A stretch of DNA of 64,000 nucleotides from Permianibacter fluminis (GTDB taxonomy: Bacteria > Pseudomonadota > Gammaproteobacteria > Enterobacterales > Permianibacteraceae): positions 3,038,001 to 3,102,000 of the forward strand of contig NZ_JABMEG010000001.1 of NCBI RefSeq assembly GCF_013179735.1. Reading direction: 5' to 3'. The translations under genes and the position numbers were made by a program. Below, in pieces: positions 35,314 through 44,412 of the stretch. Position 1 is the first letter of the stretch. Each line of letters opens with the position of its first letter. Below the pieces are notes generated by a model, which made no database searches, was not told the origin of the DNA, and was given only the letters and a program-made list of their open reading frames with translations.

Positions 35314-36060
35314 TCACGGCGGATTGACGAAACCGGCCAGCTTGTTCTCGATGACGCGCGGGTTCTCCCCTTCCGCGATCGCGACAATGCCTTCGATCAA
35401 CATTTCCCGGTACTGGCTTTGCGCCAGCACCAGTGCCCGCAGCTTGTTGGCTACCGGCAGAAACAGCAGGTTGGCAAAACCGACCCCGTAGACAGTGGCA
35501 ACAAACGCCACGGCAATGCCGCTGCCGAGCCGCGACGGGTCACTCAAGTTGCCCATCACCTGAATCAGCCCCATGACCGCGCCAACGATGCCGAGCGTCG
35601 GACAGTAACCGCCCATCGCTTCGAACACCCGCGCCGATTGCAGTTGCCGCTGCTCTTGCAATTCCAGATCGGTCAGCATGGCGCCGCGGATGCTTTCCGG
35701 CTCGCCGCCGTCCACCAACATGGCCAGCCCTTTGCGGGCAAAAATATCGTCTTCGCGATCCACCAGTTGCTCAAGTCCGAGCAAACCTTCCTTGCGCGCC
35801 GTCGCACTCCAGTTGACCAGGCGGCGCAAACCATCGGCAAACGGCAACACTGGCGGCCGGATCACCCAGCGCAGCATTTTGAACGCGTGCAAAAAGGTTT
35901 TCAGTGGCGTTTGCAACAGCGTGGCGCCGAGCGTGCCGCCGATCACGATCAGCAGCGCCGGACCGTTCATCAGCGCGCCCAGCTGACCGCCTTCCAGCAG
36001 CTGACCGACCAGCACCGCGATCAGTCCAAGCAGGAAACCTATCAGTGCCAGAGAATCCAC
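35314..36060 (-). CDS. motC: Flagellar motor stator protein MotC (MotA-type)
   Basis: A 248-residue four-helix protein of the MotA family. It has the central cytoplasmic region with charged residues and the membrane block GGYCPTLGIVGAVMGLIQVMGNL. With MotD it forms an ion-driven stator. It begins 3 bp after the cheB stop and ends 31 bp before motD, as in Pseudomonas. Confidence 0.93.
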   Translation of the reverse strand: MDSLALIGFLLGLIAVLVGQLLEGGQLGALMNGPALLIVIGGTLGATLLQTPLKTFLHAFKMLRWVIRPPVLPFADGLRRLVNWSATARKEGLLGLEQLVDREDDIFARKGLAMLVDGGEPESIRGAMLTDLELQEQRQLQSARVFEAMGGYCPTLGIVGAVMGLIQVMGNLSDPSRLGSGIAVAFVATVYGVGFANLLFLPVANKLRALVLAQSQYREMLIEGIVAIAEGENPRVIENKLAGFVNPP

Positions 36061-36063
36061 CGT

Positions 36064-37260
36064 TCAGATCTCCGCCGCCAGCCGACGTCCGATTTCGGTC
36101 AGCGCGACCACCTGATGACTGATGCCGGCCGCAGCAACCGCTTGCGGCATGCCGTAAACGACGCAGCTCGCTTCGTCCTGCGACCAAATCGTGCTGCCTT
36201 TGTCACGCAACAAGCGCGAACCTTCACGACCGTCCGCACCCATGCCGGTCAGCACGACCGCCACCACATTGCCACCGAGCAAATTGGCCGCCGAACCAAA
36301 CAGCACATCAACGCAAGGCGCGTACTGCAGCCGGGCGTCGGTTTCCCGAATGCGCACCCGTAGCTGCCCGCCTTGTCCTTCCAGCGTCATTTGTTTGCCA
36401 CCCGGCGCCAGATAAACATGACCGGCTTGCAGGACATCGCCATCGGCGGCTTCCTTGACCCGGACATTGCACAAACCATCGAGTCGCTGGGCAAAGGCTG
36501 GCGTGAACGTGCCCGGCATATGCTGGGCAATGACAATCGGCACCGGAAAATTTTGTGGCAGTGGCGTCAGCACCTGCTGCAAGGCAACGGGACCGCCGGT
36601 GGAAGAACCGATCGCTACCAGTTTGGTGTTGCCGCGACGCAGTGTTTGTTTCGCCGGCTCAGGCCGAGCGCTGTCGGCTGCTGGTGTGGACCGTGCTGCC
36701 GGTGCTGGCGCACTGCCAGCACCCGTTGGCGCCGTGGCTGGCCGCCGCAACTCGGCAACCGGCGCCGGAGAACTGGAGGTTGATGAACCAGGCGTTGATG
36801 AACTGGAAGTCGCCGCCGGAGCCGGCGCAGCCGTGCGAAACGCGCCACCGCTGCGGCGCTGCTGTTGCAGGCCAATGGCTTTGACTTTTTCGCGCAGCAG
36901 ATTGGCGGTATTGGACTGATTGCCCTGAACGTCTTCGTAACTTTTCAGCAGAAAATCGACGGCGCCGGCTGACATCGCATCCAGCGTCATGCGGGCGCCT
37001 TCATAGGTCAGCGATGACAGCATCAACACGGCGACCGATTGCTGGGCAACGATCTGTTTGGTCGCGGTGATGCCATCCATGACCGGCATCTCGACATCCA
37101 TGGTGATGACATCGGGCTTCAGTTCAGCGGATTTCTTTACCGCTTCGAGACCATTGTTGGCCACCCCGACGACCTGGATGCCCGGATCCGATTTCAGAAT
37201 CTCGACGACCCGCCGGCAGAAAAAATTGGAGTCATCAACTACCAGTACCCGCACAGCCAT
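36064..37260 (-). CDS. cheB: Chemotaxis response regulator/methylesterase CheB
   Basis: A 398-residue CheB: receiver domain with phospho-acceptor Asp55 (ITMDVEMPVMDG), a long A/P/S-rich linker (about residues 145-205), and the methylesterase with IGSSTGGPVALQ, AQHMPGTFT and GMGADGREG. It demethylates receptors when phosphorylated by CheA. It ends just before motC and begins 12 bp after cheA. Confidence 0.95.
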   Translation of the reverse strand: MAVRVLVVDDSNFFCRRVVEILKSDPGIQVVGVANNGLEAVKKSAELKPDVITMDVEMPVMDGITATKQIVAQQSVAVLMLSSLTYEGARMTLDAMSAGAVDFLLKSYEDVQGNQSNTANLLREKVKAIGLQQQRRSGGAFRTAAPAPAATSSSSTPGSSTSSSPAPVAELRRPATAPTGAGSAPAPAARSTPAADSARPEPAKQTLRRGNTKLVAIGSSTGGPVALQQVLTPLPQNFPVPIVIAQHMPGTFTPAFAQRLDGLCNVRVKEAADGDVLQAGHVYLAPGGKQMTLEGQGGQLRVRIRETDARLQYAPCVDVLFGSAANLLGGNVVAVVLTGMGADGREGSRLLRDKGSTIWSQDEASCVVYGMPQAVAAAGISHQVVALTEIGRRLAAEI

Positions 37261-37272
37261 AATGAGCGCGCC

Positions 37273-39591
37273 TCACGCCGCACTGCGGCGCGCGTATTGT
37301 TTGAGCAATGCCGGCATATCCAGAATCAGGGCGATGCCACCATCCGAGGTAATCGTCGCACCGGCCATGCCCGGCGTACCCTGCAGGGATTTGCCCAAGG
37401 GTTTGATCACCACCTCCTGCTGGCCAATCAAGGCATCAACAACAAACCCGACGCGCTGCGAACCGATCTGGGCAATGACGACAAAACCTTCGCGACGTTT
37501 GGTGTTGCGCACGGCGCCGCGCACCAGCCACTCTTCCAGATGGAACAAGGGCAATGCCTTGCCACGCACCACGAGGGTCAACTGGCCATCAACCACGTTG
37601 GTCTTGGTCAGATCGAGATGGAAAATTTCGTTGACGCTGGCCAGCGGCAAAGCAAACACCTGCTTGTGCACGCTGACCATCAGGGTCGGCAGAATCGCCA
37701 GCGTCAGTGGCAGCTTGACTTGAATCAGACTGCCCTTGCCGACTTCCGACAACACCGACACCGAACCATTGAGTTGTGAGATGCGGGTTTTCACCACATC
37801 CATGCCGACACCGCGACCGGATATTTCCGAGACCTCGGCTTTGGTGGAAAAGCCCGCCATGAAAATCAGATTGAACGCTTCGACATCACTCAAGCGCTCG
37901 GCCTGATCTTGATCCATCAAGCCCTTTTCCACCGCTTTCCGACGCAGCATTGCCGGGTCCATGCCTTTGCCGTCATCGCGGATCTCGAGCAGGATGTGAT
38001 CACCTTCCTGCGCTGCGGACAAAATGATCTTGCCGGTGCGATCCTTGCCGGATTTTTCGCGCTCATCCGGCATTTCAATGCCGTGATCCACCGCGTTGCG
38101 AACCAGGTGGACCAGCGGATCGGCCAGCGCCTCGACCATGTTCTTGTCGAGATCGGTTTCTTCGCCGATCAACTCCAGATTGATTTCTTTCTTGAGGCTG
38201 CGCGCCAGATCGCGCACGACCCGCGGGAACCGGCCGAACACTTTCTTGATCGGCTGCATCCGGGTCTGCATCACGGCGCCTTGCAGATCGGAGGTGACAA
38301 CATCCAGATTCTGCACCGCCTTGCCCAAATCCTCGTTGCCAACCGCATTGGCCAACGTCAGCAACCGGTTGCGCACCAGCACAAGCTCGCCGACCAGATT
38401 CATGATGTCATCAAGGCGCTTGGTATCGACCCGGACGGTCGTCTCCGCTTGCGCCATGGCTTCGCCAGCTGCCGCCGGAGCGGCACCGGCAGCAGCCGTT
38501 GCTGTGGCAGCGGCGGGTGTTGCCGCTGCGGCGGCAGGTGCCGGAGCTGGTGTTGCTGCAGGTGCCCGCGCAGCGGGTGCGACTGGTGTCGGCGCTTTGC
38601 CTTTGCCGTGCAGCTGATCCAGCAAATCATCAAATTCGTTATCGGAAATGGTCTCGCCGGCTTTGCCAGCGGCCTTGCCAGCATCCGCCGATTTCGCGGC
38701 GCTCGCCTTGGCGGGTTTGTCTGCCGCTTTGGCAGCCGGTGCGGCCGGCTTTGCTGCGGGGGCCGCGGGTGCCGCGCCAGATTTTTTCTGCGCATCTAGC
38801 TGATCAAGCAGCTTGTCGAATTCGTCGTCCGAAATCGTGTCGCCGCCGGCAGCCGGTTTTGCGGCGGATGTTGTTGCGGATGTAGTTGCTGGCGTCGCTG
38901 TCGCCGCGACCACCGGCGCTTTGCCTTTGCCGTGCAGCGAATCGAGCAGCGCGTCGAATTCCTGATCCGAAATATCGCCAGAACCGGCACTTGCAGCCGG
39001 CGCCGTTGCCGCCGGCTTGCTTGCCGGTGCCGCGGCTTTGCTGCCCTGCAACTCGTCCAGCAGGCTTTCAAATTCGGCGTCGGTAATGTCACCGCTTGCC
39101 GCCGGTTTGGCCGCCGCAGCGGGTGCCGGAGCTGATGCCGCTACCGGCGCAGGTGCCGGTGCAGGCTCAGCCGCCGCGACCGGTGCCGCTTCGGCCGTCA
39201 TTTTGCCTTCGGCACAGGCGTGCAGCGCTTCGAGAAAAGCCGGATCCGCAGGAACCGGTTCATTGCCGCCGCGCACTTCATCAAACATGCGGTTGACCAC
39301 GTCCAGTACCTGCAGCACCTGGTCCATGATCTGGGCGTTGGCGCGCAGCTCTTGATTACGTAGCTTGTCAAAAATGTTTTCGCCGAGGTGGCACACTTCG
39401 ACCAGCGCGGTCAGTTTCAGAAACCCGGCGCCACCTTTGACCGTATGAAAGCCGCGGAAGATCGCATTGAGCAACGGCAGATCATCCGGACTGCGCTCCA
39501 GCTTGACCAATTGCTCCGACAACAGCTCCAGAATCTCGCCGGCCTCGACCAGAAAGTCCTGGAGAATTTCCTCATCAGCATCAAGGGCCAT
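37273..39591 (-). CDS. cheA: Chemotaxis histidine kinase CheA
   Basis: A 772-residue kinase. P1 has the phosphoryl-acceptor His49 in FHTVKGGAGF. Between residues 168 and 333 are four copies of a short helix, (I/T)(S/T)DxEF(D/E)xLLDxL, spaced by A/K/P-rich linkers, instead of a compact P2. Dimerisation, HATPase (NAVDHGIE, GRGVGMDVV) and CheW-like domains follow. I chose ATG 39591 over a frame to 39738, because the CheA family begins here. Confidence 0.95.
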   Translation of the reverse strand: MALDADEEILQDFLVEAGEILELLSEQLVKLERSPDDLPLLNAIFRGFHTVKGGAGFLKLTALVEVCHLGENIFDKLRNQELRANAQIMDQVLQVLDVVNRMFDEVRGGNEPVPADPAFLEALHACAEGKMTAEAAPVAAAEPAPAPAPVAASAPAPAAAAKPAASGDITDAEFESLLDELQGSKAAAPASKPAATAPAASAGSGDISDQEFDALLDSLHGKGKAPVVAATATPATTSATTSAAKPAAGGDTISDDEFDKLLDQLDAQKKSGAAPAAPAAKPAAPAAKAADKPAKASAAKSADAGKAAGKAGETISDNEFDDLLDQLHGKGKAPTPVAPAARAPAATPAPAPAAAAATPAAATATAAAGAAPAAAGEAMAQAETTVRVDTKRLDDIMNLVGELVLVRNRLLTLANAVGNEDLGKAVQNLDVVTSDLQGAVMQTRMQPIKKVFGRFPRVVRDLARSLKKEINLELIGEETDLDKNMVEALADPLVHLVRNAVDHGIEMPDEREKSGKDRTGKIILSAAQEGDHILLEIRDDGKGMDPAMLRRKAVEKGLMDQDQAERLSDVEAFNLIFMAGFSTKAEVSEISGRGVGMDVVKTRISQLNGSVSVLSEVGKGSLIQVKLPLTLAILPTLMVSVHKQVFALPLASVNEIFHLDLTKTNVVDGQLTLVVRGKALPLFHLEEWLVRGAVRNTKRREGFVVIAQIGSQRVGFVVDALIGQQEVVIKPLGKSLQGTPGMAGATITSDGGIALILDMPALLKQYARRSAA

Positions 39592-39863
39592 CGTGTTCCG
39601 CCTGTAACCTGGAAATGGTGGTTGGACACTATGCAGAGTGCTTTCCGGCGCCGGTGAGACAAAGCGAAAGCCGCAACGAGGTTGAATTCCTCGTGAGGCG
39701 ACTCTTTTGCAAAAAAAGCCGCAACGCTGTATCACCAAGTCCGGAAGGCGCTATGCATTGTGTAGCGACCGACCAACTCTCCAAACTTATTTGCAATCGT
39801 CGTGACTCAGAAAGTCAGACGCACATCTAACAATCACTTTGAGCGCCAATCGCCGTTTCCAGG
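39592..39863. other. Gap of 272 bp between cheZ and cheA
   Basis: No gene is visible. It contains a small hairpin (ACGAGG-TTGAATT-CCTCGT, 39676-39694) and a repeated AAAGCCGCAACG. It may carry a separate cheA promoter, but no clear FliA-type or sigma-70 site could be assigned. Confidence 0.5.
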
Positions 39864-40619
39864 TTAAAAGCCCAGACTGGATAACAGGGCATCGACATCG
39901 TCTTGCCCATGCACAGCATCCTGGCGCGTTTTGTCTATGATCGGGCCTTCCACACCCTTGGTCACTTCCGGTTTACCGGGTTCGCTCGCCGCTGACGCCA
40001 TTTCGGTCATGCTGCCGAACATCTTGACCAACTCGACCAGACTGCCTTCGACGTCGTGCACCAGACTGATCACGCGCCGGATCACCTGTCCGGTCAGATC
40101 CTGATAATCCTGCGCCAGCATCACGTCATTGAGCGTGTGCTGGACATCGCTTAACTGCTTTTCCGTGCCTTCGAAATGCGCGACCAGATCGTCACACAGA
40201 ATGCGGAATTCACCGGGCTGCATTTCCCGGCGCAGCAGCTTCTGCATCTTGCCGCGAAATTCGCTGGCTTGATGATTGAGCTGAGTCACCAGCGGCATGC
40301 AACGCTCGAGGCCATCCATGGTGCGGTTGGCCGCCTGCTCGGTCATCGTGATCACATAGTTGAGCCGCTCACGGGCATCCGGGATGTCGTGAGCGGCAAA
40401 ACTGGTGATCTTGTTGTCGAGCTGAAAGCTGATCAGCGCTTCGTGCAATTGCCGGGTCAGCTTGCCGATTTCCGAAAACAGATTGACGTCCCGTTCACCG
40501 CGCATCTGGTCGAGCAATGACTGGGCGGCATCGTGTTGGCCCGACTCCAGCAATTGCACCAGCTCTTTGGCTTGTCCTAACACTTTCTGGCTCCACTGCT
40601 CATTATTGTCGGTGTCCAT
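39864..40619 (-). CDS. cheZ: CheY-P phosphatase CheZ
   Basis: A 251-residue helical protein. It has the phosphatase block MLAQDYQDLTGQVIRRVISLV, with the catalytic Gln in DLTGQ, and the C-terminal CheY-binding tail DVDALLSSLGF. GGGAG lies before ATG 40619, preferred over a start 8 codons earlier. It dephosphorylates CheY. Confidence 0.95.
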   Translation of the reverse strand: MDTDNNEQWSQKVLGQAKELVQLLESGQHDAAQSLLDQMRGERDVNLFSEIGKLTRQLHEALISFQLDNKITSFAAHDIPDARERLNYVITMTEQAANRTMDGLERCMPLVTQLNHQASEFRGKMQKLLRREMQPGEFRILCDDLVAHFEGTEKQLSDVQHTLNDVMLAQDYQDLTGQVIRRVISLVHDVEGSLVELVKMFGSMTEMASAASEPGKPEVTKGVEGPIIDKTRQDAVHGQDDVDALLSSLGF

Positions 40620-40664
40620 GCCACTGCTCCCGGGCTCAGCCACTGCTGCCGTGCCCCGCCGGGC

Positions 40665-41054
40665 TTAGCCAATCCGCTCGAAAATCTTGTTGATCTTTTC
40701 TTCCAGGGTTTGGGCGGTAAACGGTTTGACGATGTAACCATTGACGCCCGACTGCGCCGCTTCGACGATTTGTTCACGCTTGGCTTCAGCGGTCACCATC
40801 AACACCGGCAAGGTATTGAGATTGGGATCGGCGCGGACAGTCTTGAGCAAATCAATGCCCTGCATGCCCGGCATATTCCAGTCGGTGATCAGAAAGTCGA
40901 AGTTACCGTTCTGCAGCATCGGCAGTGCGGTAGCACCATCATCGGCTTCCGAGGTATTGGTGAACCCCAGATCGCGCAACAGGTTCTTGATGATGCGTCT
41001 CATGGTCGAGAAATCGTCGACGATGAGAATCTTCATGTTTTTGTCATACGCCAT
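40665..41054 (-). CDS. cheY: Chemotaxis response regulator CheY
   Basis: A single 129-residue receiver domain with the acidic pair VDDFSTMRR, phospho-acceptor Asp58 in [11 protein letters not shown], and the Thr/Lys switch residues in VTAEAKRE and VKPFTA. It binds FliM/FliN when phosphorylated. It lies between fliA and cheZ. Confidence 0.97.
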   Translation of the reverse strand: MAYDKNMKILIVDDFSTMRRIIKNLLRDLGFTNTSEADDGATALPMLQNGNFDFLITDWNMPGMQGIDLLKTVRADPNLNTLPVLMVTAEAKREQIVEAAQSGVNGYIVKPFTAQTLEEKINKIFERIG

Positions 41055-41102
41055 TAATCTGCCCTCAAATACTGAAAATTCTTATGCTGATACGACTTGG
41101 CG

Positions 41103-41834
41103 TCAGTTCCAGTCACGCAATTTGCCACGCAGCCGGGCCATGGCCTGGTTGCTGATCTGGCAGACCCGCGACTCGCTGACCCCCAAGACGGCCCCGATTT
41201 CCTTCAGGTTCATTTCCTCATCATAGTATAGCGCGAGTACCAGTCTCTCCCGCTCCGGCAGCTGGCTGATGGCAGCGGCCAAATCCTTGCGGAACGCCTC
41301 GTCATGAACCCCTTCCTGCGGACCGGCGAGATGAACCCCTTCCTGCTGCGCCAATAAATCGTCAGTCAGGCCGACATCATCAAAACCATAGACCGCCCCG
41401 CCGCTGCTGTCGGCCAGCAGCTGTTGAAATTCGTGCAGGCTGATCTGCATTTCCGCGGCGATTTCGGCATCGCGCGCATCCCGGCCAAGCCGCTGCTCAA
41501 CCGCCTTGGTGGCCTCGGCAATGCGCCGGCCATTGCGATGGACCGAGCGCGGCAGCCAGTCGTTGCGACGCACCTCGTCCAGCATGGCGCCACGGATGCG
41601 GATGCCAACAAAGGTCTCAAAGCTGGCGCCCTTGCTGAAATCGTATTTGCGCGACGCCTCCAGCAAGCCGATCATGCCGGCCTGCATCAGGTCGTCGAGT
41701 TGCACATTTGCCGGCAAGCGAGCCAGCAAATGGTGGGCAATGCGTTTGACCAGTGGCGCGTACTGGTTAAGCAATTCCTCGGGGGATTGGGCAGTTTCGT
41801 ACATGGCCTTCGCATAGTGGGCTGGTGCGTACAT
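41103..41834 (-). CDS. fliA: Flagellar sigma factor FliA (sigma-28)
   Basis: A 243-residue sigma factor: region 2 with LDDLMQAGMIGLLEASRKYD, region 3 with DEVRRNDWLPRSVHRNGR, and region 4 with YYDEEMNLKEIGAVLGVSESRVCQI. It directs late flagellar and chemotaxis genes. Its ATG overlaps the flhG stop (TGATG). A second ATG at 41804 is less likely. Confidence 0.96.
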   Translation of the reverse strand: MYAPAHYAKAMYETAQSPEELLNQYAPLVKRIAHHLLARLPANVQLDDLMQAGMIGLLEASRKYDFSKGASFETFVGIRIRGAMLDEVRRNDWLPRSVHRNGRRIAEATKAVEQRLGRDARDAEIAAEMQISLHEFQQLLADSSGGAVYGFDDVGLTDDLLAQQEGVHLAGPQEGVHDEAFRKDLAAAISQLPERERLVLALYYDEEMNLKEIGAVLGVSESRVCQISNQAMARLRGKLRDWN

Positions 41835-42733
41835 CAGCTACCCGTTTCTGACAGTGCCGCCTGGTTGGACATCTGCACCAGGCGCTCCATGAAAAATTCG
41901 ATGTGGCCACCGGGCGTTTGCGGCAGGGGCCAGCTTTCCACTTTCTTGACCAGTTGCCGGTAGGCCAGCGCCGCCGGCGAACGCGGAAACGCATCGACCA
42001 CCGGTCGCTGTTTGCGGATGGCCTTGCGCACGTTTTCGTCAAACGGAATGGCGCCGATGTAATCGAGCGTCACATCCAGATACTTGTCGGTGACCCGGGT
42101 CAGCTTGGCGTACAGATCGCGACCTTCCTGCGGACTGCGGACCATGTTGGCGAGCAGACGGAACCGCGCCATTTTGTGGTCGCGGTTCAGGATCTTCATC
42201 AGCGCATAGGCGTCGGTCAGCGAGGTCGGCTCGTCACAGACCACGAACAAGACATCCTGCGAAGCCTGGGTAAAACTGATCACGGTGTCGGAAATGCCGG
42301 CCGCGGTATCGATCAACAAATAATCAATCTGGTGGCCGATTTGGCTAAACGCCCGAATCAGTCCGGCGTGTTCGGCCGGGCTCAGCTGCGCCATGGCCTG
42401 GGTGCCACTGGAAGCCGGCACAATCTTGATGCCACCGGGGCCATCGAGCAGGATGTCCGGAATGTCGCATTCGCCGCTGATCACATGAGACAGATTGCGG
42501 CCGGCATGCAAACCGAGCATCACGTCGATGTTGGCCAGACCGAGGTCAGCATCCAGCACCATGACCGCATGGCCCTGCTCGGCCAGCGCGACCGCCAGAT
42601 TGACCGTGACGCTGGTCTTGCCGACGCCGCCCTTTCCGCCGGTAACCGAAATCACCTTGACCGGCCGTGCCTGTATCATCCGCCGTAACCCCGAGGCCTG
42701 GTCCAGGCCCTGTTTGAAATCAAATGCCAGCAT
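41834..42733 (-). CDS. flhG: Flagellar number regulator FlhG (FleN)
   Basis: A 299-residue MinD-type ATPase: Walker A GGKGGVGKTSVTVNLA, LDADLGLANIDVMLGL and DYLLIDTAAGISD. It limits flagella to one or few, by binding the master regulator and FlhF. It overlaps flhF by 14 bp and ends against fliA. Confidence 0.95.
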   Translation of the reverse strand: MLAFDFKQGLDQASGLRRMIQARPVKVISVTGGKGGVGKTSVTVNLAVALAEQGHAVMVLDADLGLANIDVMLGLHAGRNLSHVISGECDIPDILLDGPGGIKIVPASSGTQAMAQLSPAEHAGLIRAFSQIGHQIDYLLIDTAAGISDTVISFTQASQDVLFVVCDEPTSLTDAYALMKILNRDHKMARFRLLANMVRSPQEGRDLYAKLTRVTDKYLDVTLDYIGAIPFDENVRKAIRKQRPVVDAFPRSPAALAYRQLVKKVESWPLPQTPGGHIEFFMERLVQMSNQAALSETGS

Positions 42734-44372
42734 GGGCGGTCACCTTGGCTGGGTTGGCCGCCACCTGAGCCGCCAACCCCCGGCCGACCGGAAGTTCTTG
42801 CGCCATCAGCCATTCGTCCGGGCCGTCGCGGAATTGTTCGGCCAGCTTCAGCGCCCGGTCGACCAGTTGGGCACCGCGCAAGGACCGCAGATCCTCCGGC
42901 ACCCGCTGGCCGTCACAGCTCGCCATCAGCGGCAGCCGGCTCTCCAGCAGTACCGTCAGGACCGCACCCAGCGACGTGGTTTCATCCAGTTTAGTCAAGA
43001 TTGCGCCATGCACACGGCGCTGACCGAATTGCTTGACGCTTTCCTGCAAAATCGCCCGTTGTGCGGTCGCCGACAGCACCAGAACCTGTTTGACCGGGTA
43101 ACGGGCGCTGGCCAGTGCGGCCAGTTGCTCGGCCAGTCGGGCATCGCGCTGGCTCATGCCGGCGGTGTCGATCAGGATCAGCCGGCGGTCGACAAAACTG
43201 TCGAGCGCGCTTTGCAAACTGGCGGCACTGTCGGCGGTGCGCACCGCGCAGCCAATCAATCGTGCATAGGTCGCCAGCTGATCGTGACCGGCAATACGGA
43301 AACTGTCGGTGCTAATCAGGGCAACGCTGCCGGCGCCGTGACGCAGGGCAAATCGCGCTGCCAGTTTGGCAATGGTCGTGGTCTTGCCAACGCCGGTGGC
43401 ACCAACAAAGGCATAAATGCCGCCTTGATCGAGCATGGCGTCATCGCTGTTGACGATATCGCGGGCGATCGCCGCATAGGCCGTTGCCAACGCCTGTTCG
43501 ACATCACGGCCTTCGGCACTGGCATACACCTCGCGCAGCCGCGGTGACAGCTCCAGCGCGGCCAACCGTTTGGTCAGCATCGCGCGCAGCGGCTGCCGCT
43601 GCTTCAAATCGCGCCAAGCGAGACCCTGCAATTGCTCCTGCATCAAACCGCGCAACTGCCGGACTTCTTCCTGCAGATCACGCAAGCCTGCCGGCGCGGC
43701 ATTTGGACCCGGCCAATCGGCCTGCAAGTCTTGACGCTCATTGTGCTGAAGGCCGGCTTGCTGGCTGCGTGGCGCGTTTGGCATCTGATCAGTGTCAGCA
43801 CCGTCCGGGCGGCGCGCTTTTTCGGCAGACGTCGCAGCGCGGGCAACCATCGCTTCGTGGTCAGCGTCGAACCGGGTCATACGCCGACTGGCAGCGGTCT
43901 TGGTCTGGCCTGCCGGTGCAGACTGAAATTTCCGACCGGCATCTTTTGCCGGCAGTTGGCGATTGCGTTCGGTGCGGCTACGCTCGCGCGGCGGCACGGC
44001 AACTTCGGCGGCGTGAGCATCGTCCGATGCTTGCGCGGATTGCCGCTCTGCCAACTCAAGAAAGGCTTCAAATGGTGTCTTCTTGCTGGTCGCTTGTGCC
44101 TTGTCAGCGGCTGGCGCACGCTTTGCTGCGGCCGGCGCAAGGGATTCGGTCATCGTTTCAGATGCCCCATCAGAGGACGCGCTATTGCGCGCATCAACGC
44201 TGCGCGGAACCGCTGTGCTCAACACCGACGGGTCGTAATCAATGGCGGCCAGCAACTCGACGCCACCGCCAATCCGGCGGCTCGACAAAATCGCCGCATC
44301 CGGGCCCAGCTCGCGGCTGACTTCAGCCAGCGCATTGCGCATGTCTTTGGCAAAAAAGCGGCGAATTTGCAT
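42720..44372 (-). CDS. flhF: Flagellar polar placement GTPase FlhF
   Basis: A 550-residue SRP-type GTPase. A long low-complexity B domain (about residues 60-250) precedes the NG domain with GATGVGKTTTIAKLAARFAL, ISTDSFRIAGHDQL and LTKLDETTSLG. It recruits the first ring components to the pole. I chose ATG 44372 (MQIRRFF, as in the family), with GGAG and AGGA upstream. Confidence 0.95.
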   Translation of the reverse strand: MQIRRFFAKDMRNALAEVSRELGPDAAILSSRRIGGGVELLAAIDYDPSVLSTAVPRSVDARNSASSDGASETMTESLAPAAAKRAPAADKAQATSKKTPFEAFLELAERQSAQASDDAHAAEVAVPPRERSRTERNRQLPAKDAGRKFQSAPAGQTKTAASRRMTRFDADHEAMVARAATSAEKARRPDGADTDQMPNAPRSQQAGLQHNERQDLQADWPGPNAAPAGLRDLQEEVRQLRGLMQEQLQGLAWRDLKQRQPLRAMLTKRLAALELSPRLREVYASAEGRDVEQALATAYAAIARDIVNSDDAMLDQGGIYAFVGATGVGKTTTIAKLAARFALRHGAGSVALISTDSFRIAGHDQLATYARLIGCAVRTADSAASLQSALDSFVDRRLILIDTAGMSQRDARLAEQLAALASARYPVKQVLVLSATAQRAILQESVKQFGQRRVHGAILTKLDETTSLGAVLTVLLESRLPLMASCDGQRVPEDLRSLRGAQLVDRALKLAEQFRDGPDEWLMAQELPVGRGLAAQVAANPAKVTAHAGI

Positions 44373-44412
44373 GTTCCTGTACTCCATTAAACACTATGGC
44401 AAACGGCGGGCG

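Noticed and set aside
37000-39600. Long plus-strand ORFs antisense to cheA, cheB and other flagellar genes
   Set aside because: They mirror the codon structure of the real genes in high-GC DNA, contain low-complexity R/P/A-rich translations, and lack ribosome sites.
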